Of a stretch of DNA of 29,631 nucleotides, positions 14,567 to 22,041 are shown in pieces. Numbering within the stretch: position 1 is the stretch's first letter; every line of letters begins with the position of its first letter. The notes under the pieces were generated by a model that ran no database searches, was not told where the DNA came from, and saw nothing but the letters and a program-made list of their open reading frames with translations. A program made the position numbers and the translations under genes. This stretch comes from Deltaproteobacteria bacterium (GTDB lineage: Bacteria; JAEEML01), in assembly GCA_016283195.1 (NCBI GenBank), contig JAEEML010000168.1, positions 1 to 29,631 of the forward strand. The letters are read 5' to 3'.

Positions 14567-15226
14567 TTACTTGGCGCTGTTTACAATAGCGATACCGGCA
14601 GAACAACCAATGCGGCTAGCTCCGGCTTCGATCATGGCCATGGCATCTTCATAAGTGCGCACGCCGCCGGAAGCTTTAACGCCCATCTCCGGGCCAACAA
14701 TGCGCCGCATCAAAGCCACATCTTCAGCTTTGGCACCGCCCTCTTTGGCAAAGCCGGTGGAAGTTTTAACAAAGGCGGCTCCGGCAGCTTTGGAGAGAGC
14801 ACAGGCAATAATTTTTTCATCATCGCTCAGCATGGCGCTCTCGATAATCACCTTAACCGGGCGGTCACCGGCGGCTTTTACCACAGCTAAAATATCTTCA
14901 TAAACCAGGCTGTAATCTTTACCCTTTAAAGCACCAACATTGATAACGGTATCAATCTCGGCGGCGCCGTCGCGCACAGCTTGCTCGGTCTCAAAAGCCT
15001 TGGCCGCGCTGCTCATGGCTCCCAGGGGGAAACCGACAACAGCTATCGGCTTGGTAACACAACCTTCCAGCTCCTTGGCGCAAAGGGCCACATTGGCTGA
15101 ATTAACACACACGGTTTTAAAGGAATATTCCCTGGCTTCGGCACAGAGCTGCTTGAGCTCGGCCACCGTGGCGTTAGCTTTTAGTAAAGTGTGATCAATC
15201 ATTCCGGCCAATTGAGTTTTATCCAT
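14567..15226 (-). CDS. deoC: Deoxyribose-phosphate aldolase
   Basis: 219 residues, the standard length of bacterial DeoC. It catalyses reversible cleavage of 2-deoxyribose 5-phosphate to glyceraldehyde 3-phosphate and acetaldehyde in deoxynucleoside breakdown. The TIM-barrel motifs are all present: MIDHTLLKANAT at the start, EIDTVINVGALK with the active-site Asp near 92, VKTSTGF with the Schiff-base Lys154, and GVKASGGVRTYEDA with Lys184. The ATG follows GAGAGAGGTG. It is the first gene of an operon with an ABC-type permease and an MBL hydrolase, an association with no obvious metabolic logic. Confidence 0.96.
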   Translation of the reverse strand: MDKTQLAGMIDHTLLKANATVAELKQLCAEAREYSFKTVCVNSANVALCAKELEGCVTKPIAVVGFPLGAMSSAAKAFETEQAVRDGAAEIDTVINVGALKGKDYSLVYEDILAVVKAAGDRPVKVIIESAMLSDDEKIIACALSKAAGAAFVKTSTGFAKEGGAKAEDVALMRRIVGPEMGVKASGGVRTYEDAMAMIEAGASRIGCSAGIAIVNSAK

Positions 15227-15329
15227 TTTTCACCTCTCTCAAAAGGGTTAAAACCGAGGAAAACTTTTAGCACGAAGCCCAAGAAGCGGCAAGGAGAAAG
15301 ATTGAGCTTTCCGCCTTTTTGGCGAAATA

Positions 15330-18300
15330 TTATTTGATAGTTTTAAGCAGCAATTTAACAGTGGAAAGATTGACGCGGTTATAAACTTCGTTGCCGCCGC
15401 CGGTGCCGCCGGTGTAGCTCACAAAATGGTCAAAATAAGACATATTAAAGACATCGCTGATTGTCACGGTATAAGTCTTATTTTTATCGAGAGTTAGCGG
15501 CATAAAGCTGGATTCGCCCCACCTGTCCCAGTTATCGCTGCCAAGATGCGGCATAAAGACAACATCACTTGCCACTTCATTGCCGCCGTTTTCCGTCACG
15601 GTCACCTTTTTCACAGCGCAGGTAATACCGGTATCAATGGGCCGCCCGCTGCCATATTCCAAAAGGAGCAGATAATCGCCGCTCTCGGTGGGTTTAACAT
15701 TAGGCACGGTTAAGGTTTCATTCGGCCTGCCCCAATCGCCAAAGTGGGAGCGGTCATGGTCGCTGGCGGTGGGCGTTTCGCTAAATTTAGAGGCATCGTA
15801 TTTGTTGCTGTCGGCGCGCACAAAGTTATCGCCCCAATAGCAGAGCGGCTTGGCATGGTGGCTCTCATTGCCATATTTATTTACGGCTGTCACCGAGTAA
15901 CAATATGATTTTTGAGCATAATCTGCGGAATCGGGATCAACCCAGGGGGAAGTAACTTTTGTCGCCACCAATTTGCCGTCGCGGTAAATATTAAAGGTGT
16001 TGCCCTGATCGACATCCATAGCCGTCTGGGTGCTAAAAGAGACTTTGAGTTTGCCGTTTTCCGGAGCAATGGGATAAACAGCATGGTCGGCAGGAAGTAG
16101 CGGCATTTGCGGCGCGTAACATTCGGCATCTTCGGTGCAGCTTTTGAGAGTAATGGTAGCGCCGGCATTGGCAACTTCGGCTTTCATGGTAATAATAATT
16201 TCATTATTATCCTGCAAATCATCAGCACTTAAAGGATCTCTTTTAAGAGCGCCGTTAAGTGTCAACTTATCCATGATAAAAAAGCCATCTACATCTTCAG
16301 TACGTTTAGGTAATTTTATAGTAATATCAATATTTTTACCATGATATTTAAAATATTGCAGGCGAATTTCACTGCTCCCGGCCAAAAAGACATTGCGCAT
16401 ATATGCCGTAATAGCCGGGTTAAACCAAACGGTATTTTGCGTTGTTTCCAGGCCAAAAATGCCATACAAAACCGCGGAGATATAGCCGGCAACCGACCAG
16501 AGCTGGCGGCGCGAATTGACTTTAGGCCCGGAAAGCTCATTACCTTGGTAATCGGTGCGCTTATCATCAGCCCAGGCCTTTAAATTGGTGAATTCAAAAT
16601 TTTCCATATTGGAGAGGTTAAAAGCCGCACCTCTGATAAGGCTAATCATGGCATTATCCACAACTTTACTATTGCGTGCTTTGAGCGCCGCTCTTAAGTG
16701 ATATGCGGTGACAAAAGGCCAGATGGAGCGGTTATGATATATCCAGGTGCGCGGCTGTTGCGGCCAGATAACCGGCGGCCCGGCTTCCACCACCGGGTAA
16801 CTGGCTATGGCCTGCGCCGCCTGCGCCGGGGTAGCCACATCCCACAAAATAGCGAGCGACTGGCCGAGAGAATCATAATTGCTATGGGCATCGCCGCTAT
16901 CGAGATAGGTGCCGGTCATACTGGCAAAGAGCCCCTTATCAGCCTGATAAAAGCGCTCCACTATAGCTGTCTTTAGGTCAGCGGCCCAGCCAGCATACTT
17001 GCTAGCCAGGGTGCTATCACCCTTTTCACCGGCCATTTCGGCAGCCACTTTTAAGATAATATAATGAGCCACATTGGTAGAAAGCGCTTTAGCCATACCG
17101 ATATGCACAGTGTCCTGAGCCGTCCACGGCTGATAGGTATTTTCGCGCCAATCGAGGTAAGATTGCTCACCGCCATAGAGCTTTTCCACCGGGTCATAGA
17201 CGACTTCCCTATCGGCTTCGATGGTGTTTTTTATGGCATCATAGGTATCGTTATAAAAACTATCGCGCGCGGAGCCATCCAAATATTTGAGCGTCTCATA
17301 AGCGCCCAGAATCCACACCACGCGGTCGGTAGAAATGGGCCAGGAACCGCCGCTACCGGTATCTTGCACAATCTGCTTACCGCCACCGCCGACGCTCTGT
17401 TTTTTATCAGCCAATTTAAAGGCCAGTGAATTCATCGAGCGCTCAGGGTCAACGAGAGCCAGGCCTAAATCCATGGCGTAGGAGGTGTCGCGCGTCCAAA
17501 CGTAATTCCAGTTTTCGCCGGTATTAAAACAGTTACAGGGCACGCCCTGGCCGTTATTAAAAGCGTAATTATCAATCTGGGTAACGCTATCAAGACTAGC
17601 TTCTCTCATAGCCAGAGCAAAAAGGCCGTCAAAATAAGTATGACCGCTTATAAGTCGCAAGCCTTCAATAAGTTCATAAATAGTGCGCTCTTTGGAGGCT
17701 GGAGTGTTATCACGCAAATCGGCAGTGGTGGTAAAGGTAAAGCTGCGCCAACTGTTGGTATTGCCATAAAGTGCCGCCGTACCCACTGTCCCGCGCCAGC
17801 TGATAATAGTATCGGAAAAATCTGCCGGCAATGCCGGTTCATCGCTACTGGCATCGGCACAGGCCGGCCCACTCCAACCGGCGGAGCAATTTTCACAGGC
17901 CTCACCGGCAAAATGGCTATTACATTCACAGCGGCCGCTCTCGTTACAAGTACCGCGCCCACTGCAAACGCCGTCACTGCTACCCGCGCCCGGGCAGCGC
18001 TCGGTGCAATTTTCGCCAAAGTAGCCAATAATGCATTTATCACAAGCAGGATAATTTGTTTTGTTGCCGGAGCAGCCGGAACAATCACCGCCGGCACCGT
18101 TGGTACAGGCACAAGTGCCGTCATCCTGGCAAGTGCCGTTGCCGTTGCAGGGATTTTCGTGGCCGCCAAGACATTCTATAGCACATGTCGGCCCTTTATA
18201 ACCGGCGGCACAAGTACAAGAACCGTCACCCTCAAGGCCGTCGTTGCAAGTACCGTTGACACATTTACAGGGTTCACACTTTTGGCCGTAATGACCGGCT

Positions 18301-18416
18301 TCGCATTTAGTCGGCTGACTTTTATTTTTATCAGGAATTTCAAGCTCTTCGTCATGATGATTACAGGAAAGAACAAATAAAAAACCAAGCACCAGAAAGA
18401 AAGAACGCTTTTTCAC
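15330..18416 (-). CDS. EGF-repeat lipoprotein with a six-hairpin glycosidase domain
   Basis: About 1028 residues. A short lipoprotein signal, KKRSFFLVLGFLFVLSC, puts the lipidated Cys at 18. Next come about 150 residues with five or so EGF-like Cys-rich repeats of the CxxGxYGxxCxxC and GxCxCxxGYxGPxC type. The core, about residues 220-690, looks like an (alpha/alpha)6 glycosidase: NWNYVWTRDTSYAMDLGLAL, then WPQQPRTWIYHNRSIWPFVTAY. A fibronectin III-like segment and a beta-rich C-terminal domain follow, the latter plausibly carbohydrate-binding. The substrate is unknown. I chose a GTG start because GAGG lies 6 nt upstream and because the predicted promoter rules out longer starts; ATG at 18428 is the alternative. 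A CRP-like site lies upstream, fitting control by carbon source. Confidence 0.8.
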   Translation of the reverse strand: MKKRSFFLVLGFLFVLSCNHHDEELEIPDKNKSQPTKCEAGHYGQKCEPCKCVNGTCNDGLEGDGSCTCAAGYKGPTCAIECLGGHENPCNGNGTCQDDGTCACTNGAGGDCSGCSGNKTNYPACDKCIIGYFGENCTERCPGAGSSDGVCSGRGTCNESGRCECNSHFAGEACENCSAGWSGPACADASSDEPALPADFSDTIISWRGTVGTAALYGNTNSWRSFTFTTTADLRDNTPASKERTIYELIEGLRLISGHTYFDGLFALAMREASLDSVTQIDNYAFNNGQGVPCNCFNTGENWNYVWTRDTSYAMDLGLALVDPERSMNSLAFKLADKKQSVGGGGKQIVQDTGSGGSWPISTDRVVWILGAYETLKYLDGSARDSFYNDTYDAIKNTIEADREVVYDPVEKLYGGEQSYLDWRENTYQPWTAQDTVHIGMAKALSTNVAHYIILKVAAEMAGEKGDSTLASKYAGWAADLKTAIVERFYQADKGLFASMTGTYLDSGDAHSNYDSLGQSLAILWDVATPAQAAQAIASYPVVEAGPPVIWPQQPRTWIYHNRSIWPFVTAYHLRAALKARNSKVVDNAMISLIRGAAFNLSNMENFEFTNLKAWADDKRTDYQGNELSGPKVNSRRQLWSVAGYISAVLYGIFGLETTQNTVWFNPAITAYMRNVFLAGSSEIRLQYFKYHGKNIDITIKLPKRTEDVDGFFIMDKLTLNGALKRDPLSADDLQDNNEIIITMKAEVANAGATITLKSCTEDAECYAPQMPLLPADHAVYPIAPENGKLKVSFSTQTAMDVDQGNTFNIYRDGKLVATKVTSPWVDPDSADYAQKSYCYSVTAVNKYGNESHHAKPLCYWGDNFVRADSNKYDASKFSETPTASDHDRSHFGDWGRPNETLTVPNVKPTESGDYLLLLEYGSGRPIDTGITCAVKKVTVTENGGNEVASDVVFMPHLGSDNWDRWGESSFMPLTLDKNKTYTVTISDVFNMSYFDHFVSYTGGTGGGNEVYNRVNLSTVKLLLKTIK

Positions 18417-18459
18417 CTTGCACCTCATGGAAATTGCGCCTGCCAATCCAGACCTTTTT

Positions 18460-18489
18460 ACTATAGGCTTAAGGTGCGCTTTTGGACAA
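18460..18489 (-). promoter_or_regulatory. Predicted promoter of the EGF/glycosidase lipoprotein
   Basis: On the minus strand TTGTCC (18489-18484) and TATAGT (18465-18460) are separated by 18 nt, matching 4/6 and 5/6 of the sigma-70 boxes. The transcript would begin near 18453, about 25-37 nt before the two candidate starts. That also excludes an upstream in-frame start at 18503. Confidence 0.5.
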
Positions 18490-18550
18490 TCATTTTTTAG
18501 CAAATAGCTTGGAGCTTTTCAAACATTTATCCGGGAGAATTTTTACAAAT

Positions 18551-18566
18551 TGTGACATTTATCACG
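18551..18566. promoter_or_regulatory. CRP/FNR-like palindrome between divergent genes
   Basis: TGTGACATTTATCACG matches the CRP consensus TGTGA-N6-TCACA at 9 of 10 defined positions. It sits between the glycosidase lipoprotein (minus) and the small gene at 18680 (plus). It is centred about 70 nt upstream of the predicted -35 of the former, so it could serve either promoter. A CRP-family regulator is not in the window, so this is a sequence match only. Confidence 0.5.
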
Positions 18567-18679
18567 CTTATCTTGCGCAATTTAAGCATTTTTTAACATT
18601 TTGCCCGTTGTGCTGAAGTGCCATAATCCGTATAAATTATTTTAATCTGCGTCACTTTAAAGTGGCGAAGGAGGTTTTT

Positions 18680-18883
18680 ATGAAAGAAGATATTTTACGC
18701 GCCGCTTTTTTAAGAGTCAGCTTGGAGCTTAAACGAGCCGAGGCCGCCAGCATTGAAGATGTAGTGGCCACTGTGGCCGGCAAAATGGATATAGACCAAA
18801 ACAAACTCTATCAGGCCATTGCCAAAAGATTACCGCAGCTGATAGCTATTTCTACTCCGCAATACGTTAAGAACCGGGTATAA
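18680..18883 (+). CDS. Small hypothetical protein, 67 residues
   Basis: I do not recognise the family. The product begins MKEDILRAAFLRVSLELKRAEAAS and is predicted largely helical and charged, with no signal peptide or membrane segment. The segment KMDIDQNKLYQAIAKRLPQLIA could form a helix-turn-helix-like bundle, but it is too short to call. Translation is well supported by AGGAGG six bases before the ATG. It is divergent from the glycosidase lipoprotein and convergent with pntB, and it ends in a run of T residues just after the stop. Confidence 0.7.
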   Translation: MKEDILRAAFLRVSLELKRAEAASIEDVVATVAGKMDIDQNKLYQAIAKRLPQLIAISTPQYVKNRV

Positions 18884-18913
18884 GTTTTTTTTGTTTCTTA
18901 ACTTAAGTCTTAA

Positions 18914-20332
18914 TTATTCTTCGCTAAATTCGCTGACGAGGGCGCTAACGGTGGCTTTGGCATCGCCATAAAGCATAAGGGTGTTGTCGTTGGTAAAGAG
19001 CGGATTTTCTACTCCGGAGAAGCCGGTGCCTTTGCCGCGCTTTAAGACAAAGACCGTCTTGGCTTCAAAAGCGTTGACAATGGGCATACCGTAAAGCGGG
19101 CTGGATTCATCGTTCATAGCATCGGGATTGACAACATCATTGGCGCCGATGACTATAGCCACATCGGTATTAGACATTTGCGGATTAAGCTCATCGGAAG
19201 TTTTTAGCTGCTCATAGGGCACATTGGCTTCGGCTAAAAGCACATTCATGTGACCCGGCATACGGCCGGCCACAGGGTGAATAGCAAAATTAACTTCGGC
19301 GCCGTTAGCTTCCAATTTATCACACAGCTCTTTTACAGCGTGCTGAGCCTGAGCCACTGCCATACCGTAACCGGGTACAATAACAACATTTTTAGCCGCT
19401 TCCAAAATAAGATAGGCATCTTCAATAGAAACAGCTTTGGGCTCTTTGGCCACCCCGCCGCTCTTTTTGTGGCCGGCCGAGAGGCTCTTAAAGAGCAGAT
19501 GGAAGAGCGTGCGGTTCATGGCTTTACACATGATGAGGGTCAAAATGAGGCCGGAGGCGCCAACCAAACAGCCGGAAACCACCAGCACGGTATTGTTGAT
19601 GGCAAAGCCGGCAAAAGCAGCAGCAAGGCCGGAAAGAGCATTTAAGAAGGAAATGATAACCGGCATATCACCGCCGCCGATGCCGATGACCATGGTAATA
19701 CCGAGAATGAGGAAAATAGCGGTAGCCGCGATTATGCCATAAAGGGCCAAATCGGCTTCACAATTGATATCGCCACTCACAGTATAAAGAGCAATGCCGG
19801 CTAGGCCGATAAGACAAAAGAGGCCATTCACCGCATTTTTGCCGGGAATGGCAATATTCTTTCTAAAAATGCCCGAGAGCTTGCCCCAGGCCACAATAGA
19901 ACCGGTAAAGGCAATAGCACCAATAGCAATGGTGAGCCCCAAAGAAGCCGATGTAAAATAGTCGCCCTTGGGGTGGATAATATATTGGGCAAGAGCCACC
20001 AAAAGTGAGGAGAGGCCGCCAAAGCCGTTGAAAAGAGCCACCAGCTCCGGCATGCCGGTCATCTGCACCTTTTTGGCCCAAATAGTGCCAATCAGCGTAC
20101 CCAACACCAGTGCTACGGCAATATAAAGATAGCCGTTGGCCAAAATATTGGTAGTATTCCAAGAGCCCACCACCTCTTTTTCGGTGAGCACAGTTATAAC
20201 CGCGAGCAGCATACCAATAGATGAATAAAGATTACCCTTGCGGGCGGTATCGGTCTTGCCGAGTAATTTAATGCCCCGTATAAAGAATATACAGGCCACC
20301 ATATAAAGTATTGTAATCACTGTAGTATTCAT
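18914..20332 (-). CDS. pntB: NAD(P) transhydrogenase subunit beta
   Basis: 472 residues, standard for PntB. It couples inward proton flow to reduction of NADP+ by NADH. The N-terminal two thirds hold about nine membrane segments, including LVALFNGFGGLSSLLVALAQ. The C-terminal NADP-binding domain III carries VVIVPGYGMAVAQAQHAV, HPVAGRMPGHMNVLLAEA and GANDVVNPDA, all diagnostic. The start ATG shares its A with the TAA of pntAB. It is the last gene of a three-gene operon. Confidence 0.97.
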   Translation of the reverse strand: MNTTVITILYMVACIFFIRGIKLLGKTDTARKGNLYSSIGMLLAVITVLTEKEVVGSWNTTNILANGYLYIAVALVLGTLIGTIWAKKVQMTGMPELVALFNGFGGLSSLLVALAQYIIHPKGDYFTSASLGLTIAIGAIAFTGSIVAWGKLSGIFRKNIAIPGKNAVNGLFCLIGLAGIALYTVSGDINCEADLALYGIIAATAIFLILGITMVIGIGGGDMPVIISFLNALSGLAAAFAGFAINNTVLVVSGCLVGASGLILTLIMCKAMNRTLFHLLFKSLSAGHKKSGGVAKEPKAVSIEDAYLILEAAKNVVIVPGYGMAVAQAQHAVKELCDKLEANGAEVNFAIHPVAGRMPGHMNVLLAEANVPYEQLKTSDELNPQMSNTDVAIVIGANDVVNPDAMNDESSPLYGMPIVNAFEAKTVFVLKRGKGTGFSGVENPLFTNDNTLMLYGDAKATVSALVSEFSEE

Positions 20333-20622
20333 TATTTATCACCTTTTTTCTTAAACATGCTGAGCATTCTGTCGGTAACCAAATAGCCGCCCACCACATT
20401 GATAGTGGCAAAGAGAATAGCCAAAAAGCCCAAAACCTTGCCGGCAGTACCGCCAACACCCACTGCCACAGCCGTCACACTAATGGCACCAACCACGGTG
20501 ATGCCGGAGATGGCGTTGGTGCCGGACATCAGCGGTGTATGCAGCTGCGAAGGCACTTTGGAAATGAGCTCGATACCCAAAAAAGCCGCGATAATAAAGA
20601 CAAAAATAAGCATTATATCCAT
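20332..20622 (-). CDS. pntAB: NAD(P) transhydrogenase subunit alpha, membrane part
   Basis: 96 residues. This is the membrane domain that in enterobacteria forms the C-terminus of PntA and is here a separate gene, as in Rhodospirillum and many other bacteria. Features are the hydrophobic start IMLIFVFIIAAFLGIELISKVPSQLHTPLMSGTNAISGI and two more membrane segments. It lies 25 nt after pntAA and overlaps pntB by one base. Confidence 0.95.
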   Translation of the reverse strand: MDIMLIFVFIIAAFLGIELISKVPSQLHTPLMSGTNAISGITVVGAISVTAVAVGVGGTAGKVLGFLAILFATINVVGGYLVTDRMLSMFKKKGDK

Positions 20623-20647
20623 CTTATTTACTCCTATAAGTTAAGGC

Positions 20648-21778
20648 TTAGCCTTTAAAGCGCTCGTGGATAATAGCGCCGTCTTTGGTCAAAAGGCAGC
20701 CCTTCATAATTTCGTCATCGAGATTCACTTTAAACTCTTTGGCTTCTTTGTCATAAAAACCGGCATGGGTGAGAAAAGCGGTGATATTGCCGGAAAGCAT
20801 TTTGGAAGCATCATAAGGCACCTGGCGCTCCAAAAGGTCGCCGCTCATAATGGTAACGCCGTTTTCGGTCACCACATCTTCGCCTAATTTGGAACCTTCG
20901 ACATTGCCGCCGGTGGAAACAGCCATATCCACCACAATTGAGCCCGGCTGCATGCGGTCGAGCACATTTTTCTCAATAAGGCGGGGCGCCTTGCGGCCAA
21001 AAACCTTAGCTGTGGTGATAACAATATTGGCTTTTTCGCAAACTTTGGCCTGGGCCTCTTTTTGTTTGGCAATTTGCTCAGGAGTGAGCTCTTTAGCATA
21101 ACCCTGCGCTGTTTGCCCCATCTCGCCGAGGTCGATTTTCACAAAACTGGCGCCAAGGGATTTTACCTGCTCTTCCACCACTGGGCGGGTATCAAAAGCG
21201 TCAACACGGGCGCCAAGGCGCTTGGCCGTAGCAATAGCCTGGAGACCGGCCACACCAACACCGATGATAAAAACGCGTGCCGGGTTAATGGTACCGGCCG
21301 GAGTCACCATCATGGGCAGGATTTTGGGCAGTTTGGCCGCCGCATTCACCACCGCCACATAGCCGGCAAGAGATGTTTGCGAGGATTGCACGTCCATTTT
21401 CTGGGCCAGAGTTGTCCGCGGAATCATCTCCAAAGAGACAGCCATAAGTTCCTGAGAGGCAAATTTGTTCAAAAGCTCTTTTTCGTTAAAGGGGTCGAGG
21501 TAGCTGATATGCAAAGTATCTTTTTTAATACCGTCGATTTTAGTGGGCTTTAAGATGCGCACAATAATATCGCTATCGGCATAGCCGTCTTCTTCTTTGG
21601 CTATAACAGTAGCTCCGGCCTCTTTATAGGCTTCGTCGCTAAAACCGCTCTTAATACCGGCACCACTCACTACTTTAAACTCAAAGCCCATAGGAATAAG
21701 GTGCTTAATGTCGGCAGGAATCAGCGCCACTCTGGTCTCGAGGGCCTCCTGCTCCTTGCAAACCAATATCTTCTTCAT
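20648..21778 (-). CDS. pntAA: NAD(P) transhydrogenase subunit alpha, NAD-binding part
   Basis: 376 residues. This soluble domain I binds NAD(H) and hands hydride to PntB. It shows the alanine-dehydrogenase-like fold: ETRVALIPADIKHL at the start, the Rossmann motif GVGVAGLQAIATAKRLGARVDAFDTRP, and SVVVDMA-type and GNVEGSKLGEDVVTENGVTI segments. AAGGAG precedes the ATG. It heads the pntAA-pntAB-pntB operon. I could not define a convincing promoter in the 263-nt gap upstream. Confidence 0.96.
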   Translation of the reverse strand: MKKILVCKEQEALETRVALIPADIKHLIPMGFEFKVVSGAGIKSGFSDEAYKEAGATVIAKEEDGYADSDIIVRILKPTKIDGIKKDTLHISYLDPFNEKELLNKFASQELMAVSLEMIPRTTLAQKMDVQSSQTSLAGYVAVVNAAAKLPKILPMMVTPAGTINPARVFIIGVGVAGLQAIATAKRLGARVDAFDTRPVVEEQVKSLGASFVKIDLGEMGQTAQGYAKELTPEQIAKQKEAQAKVCEKANIVITTAKVFGRKAPRLIEKNVLDRMQPGSIVVDMAVSTGGNVEGSKLGEDVVTENGVTIMSGDLLERQVPYDASKMLSGNITAFLTHAGFYDKEAKEFKVNLDDEIMKGCLLTKDGAIIHERFKG

Positions 21779-21992
21779 TCAAAAACTCCTTAAATTACCA
21801 TGCTATAGGGATTTTCCGTGCCGGGAAACGGTGGATAAGGTTCCCCTTGCGGCAAATGCTACGCGCCCCCTCTATAACACAAAATAAGAATTGGGGTACG
21901 GGGGAAGTGATAAAATTTTAAAAAAATTTACCCAGCGGTAAAAAAAGTTTGCCAAAGCCAAGAATTCAGCCCCCAAAGATAACATTTAGCTG

Positions 21993-22021
21993 TTGCCCTT
22001 TTAATTAAGCTTTATTATGAA
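21993..22021 (+). promoter_or_regulatory. Possible promoter of the kinase pair
   Basis: TTGCCC (21993-21998) and TATGAA (22016-22021) are separated by 17 nt, with 4/6 matches each. They lie 20 nt before the first kinase start. Weak, but it is the best candidate in the gap between the divergent pnt and kinase operons. The rest of 21779-22041 is an AT-rich stretch with no other feature I can name. Confidence 0.3.
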
Positions 22022-22041
22022 GTAATGTCAGGAGTGGCCCG

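Noticed and set aside
15300-15329. A terminator hairpin (CGCC/GGCG around five T) after the glycosidase gene.
   Set aside because: The stem is only 4 bp with a bulge and no U run follows on the minus strand.
17640-18380. A 246-codon plus-strand open frame across the EGF repeats.
   Set aside because: It is antisense to the Cys-rich lipoprotein, is made of Ala/Thr/Gly-rich low-complexity residues, and has no ribosome site. It is a shadow of the codon pattern.
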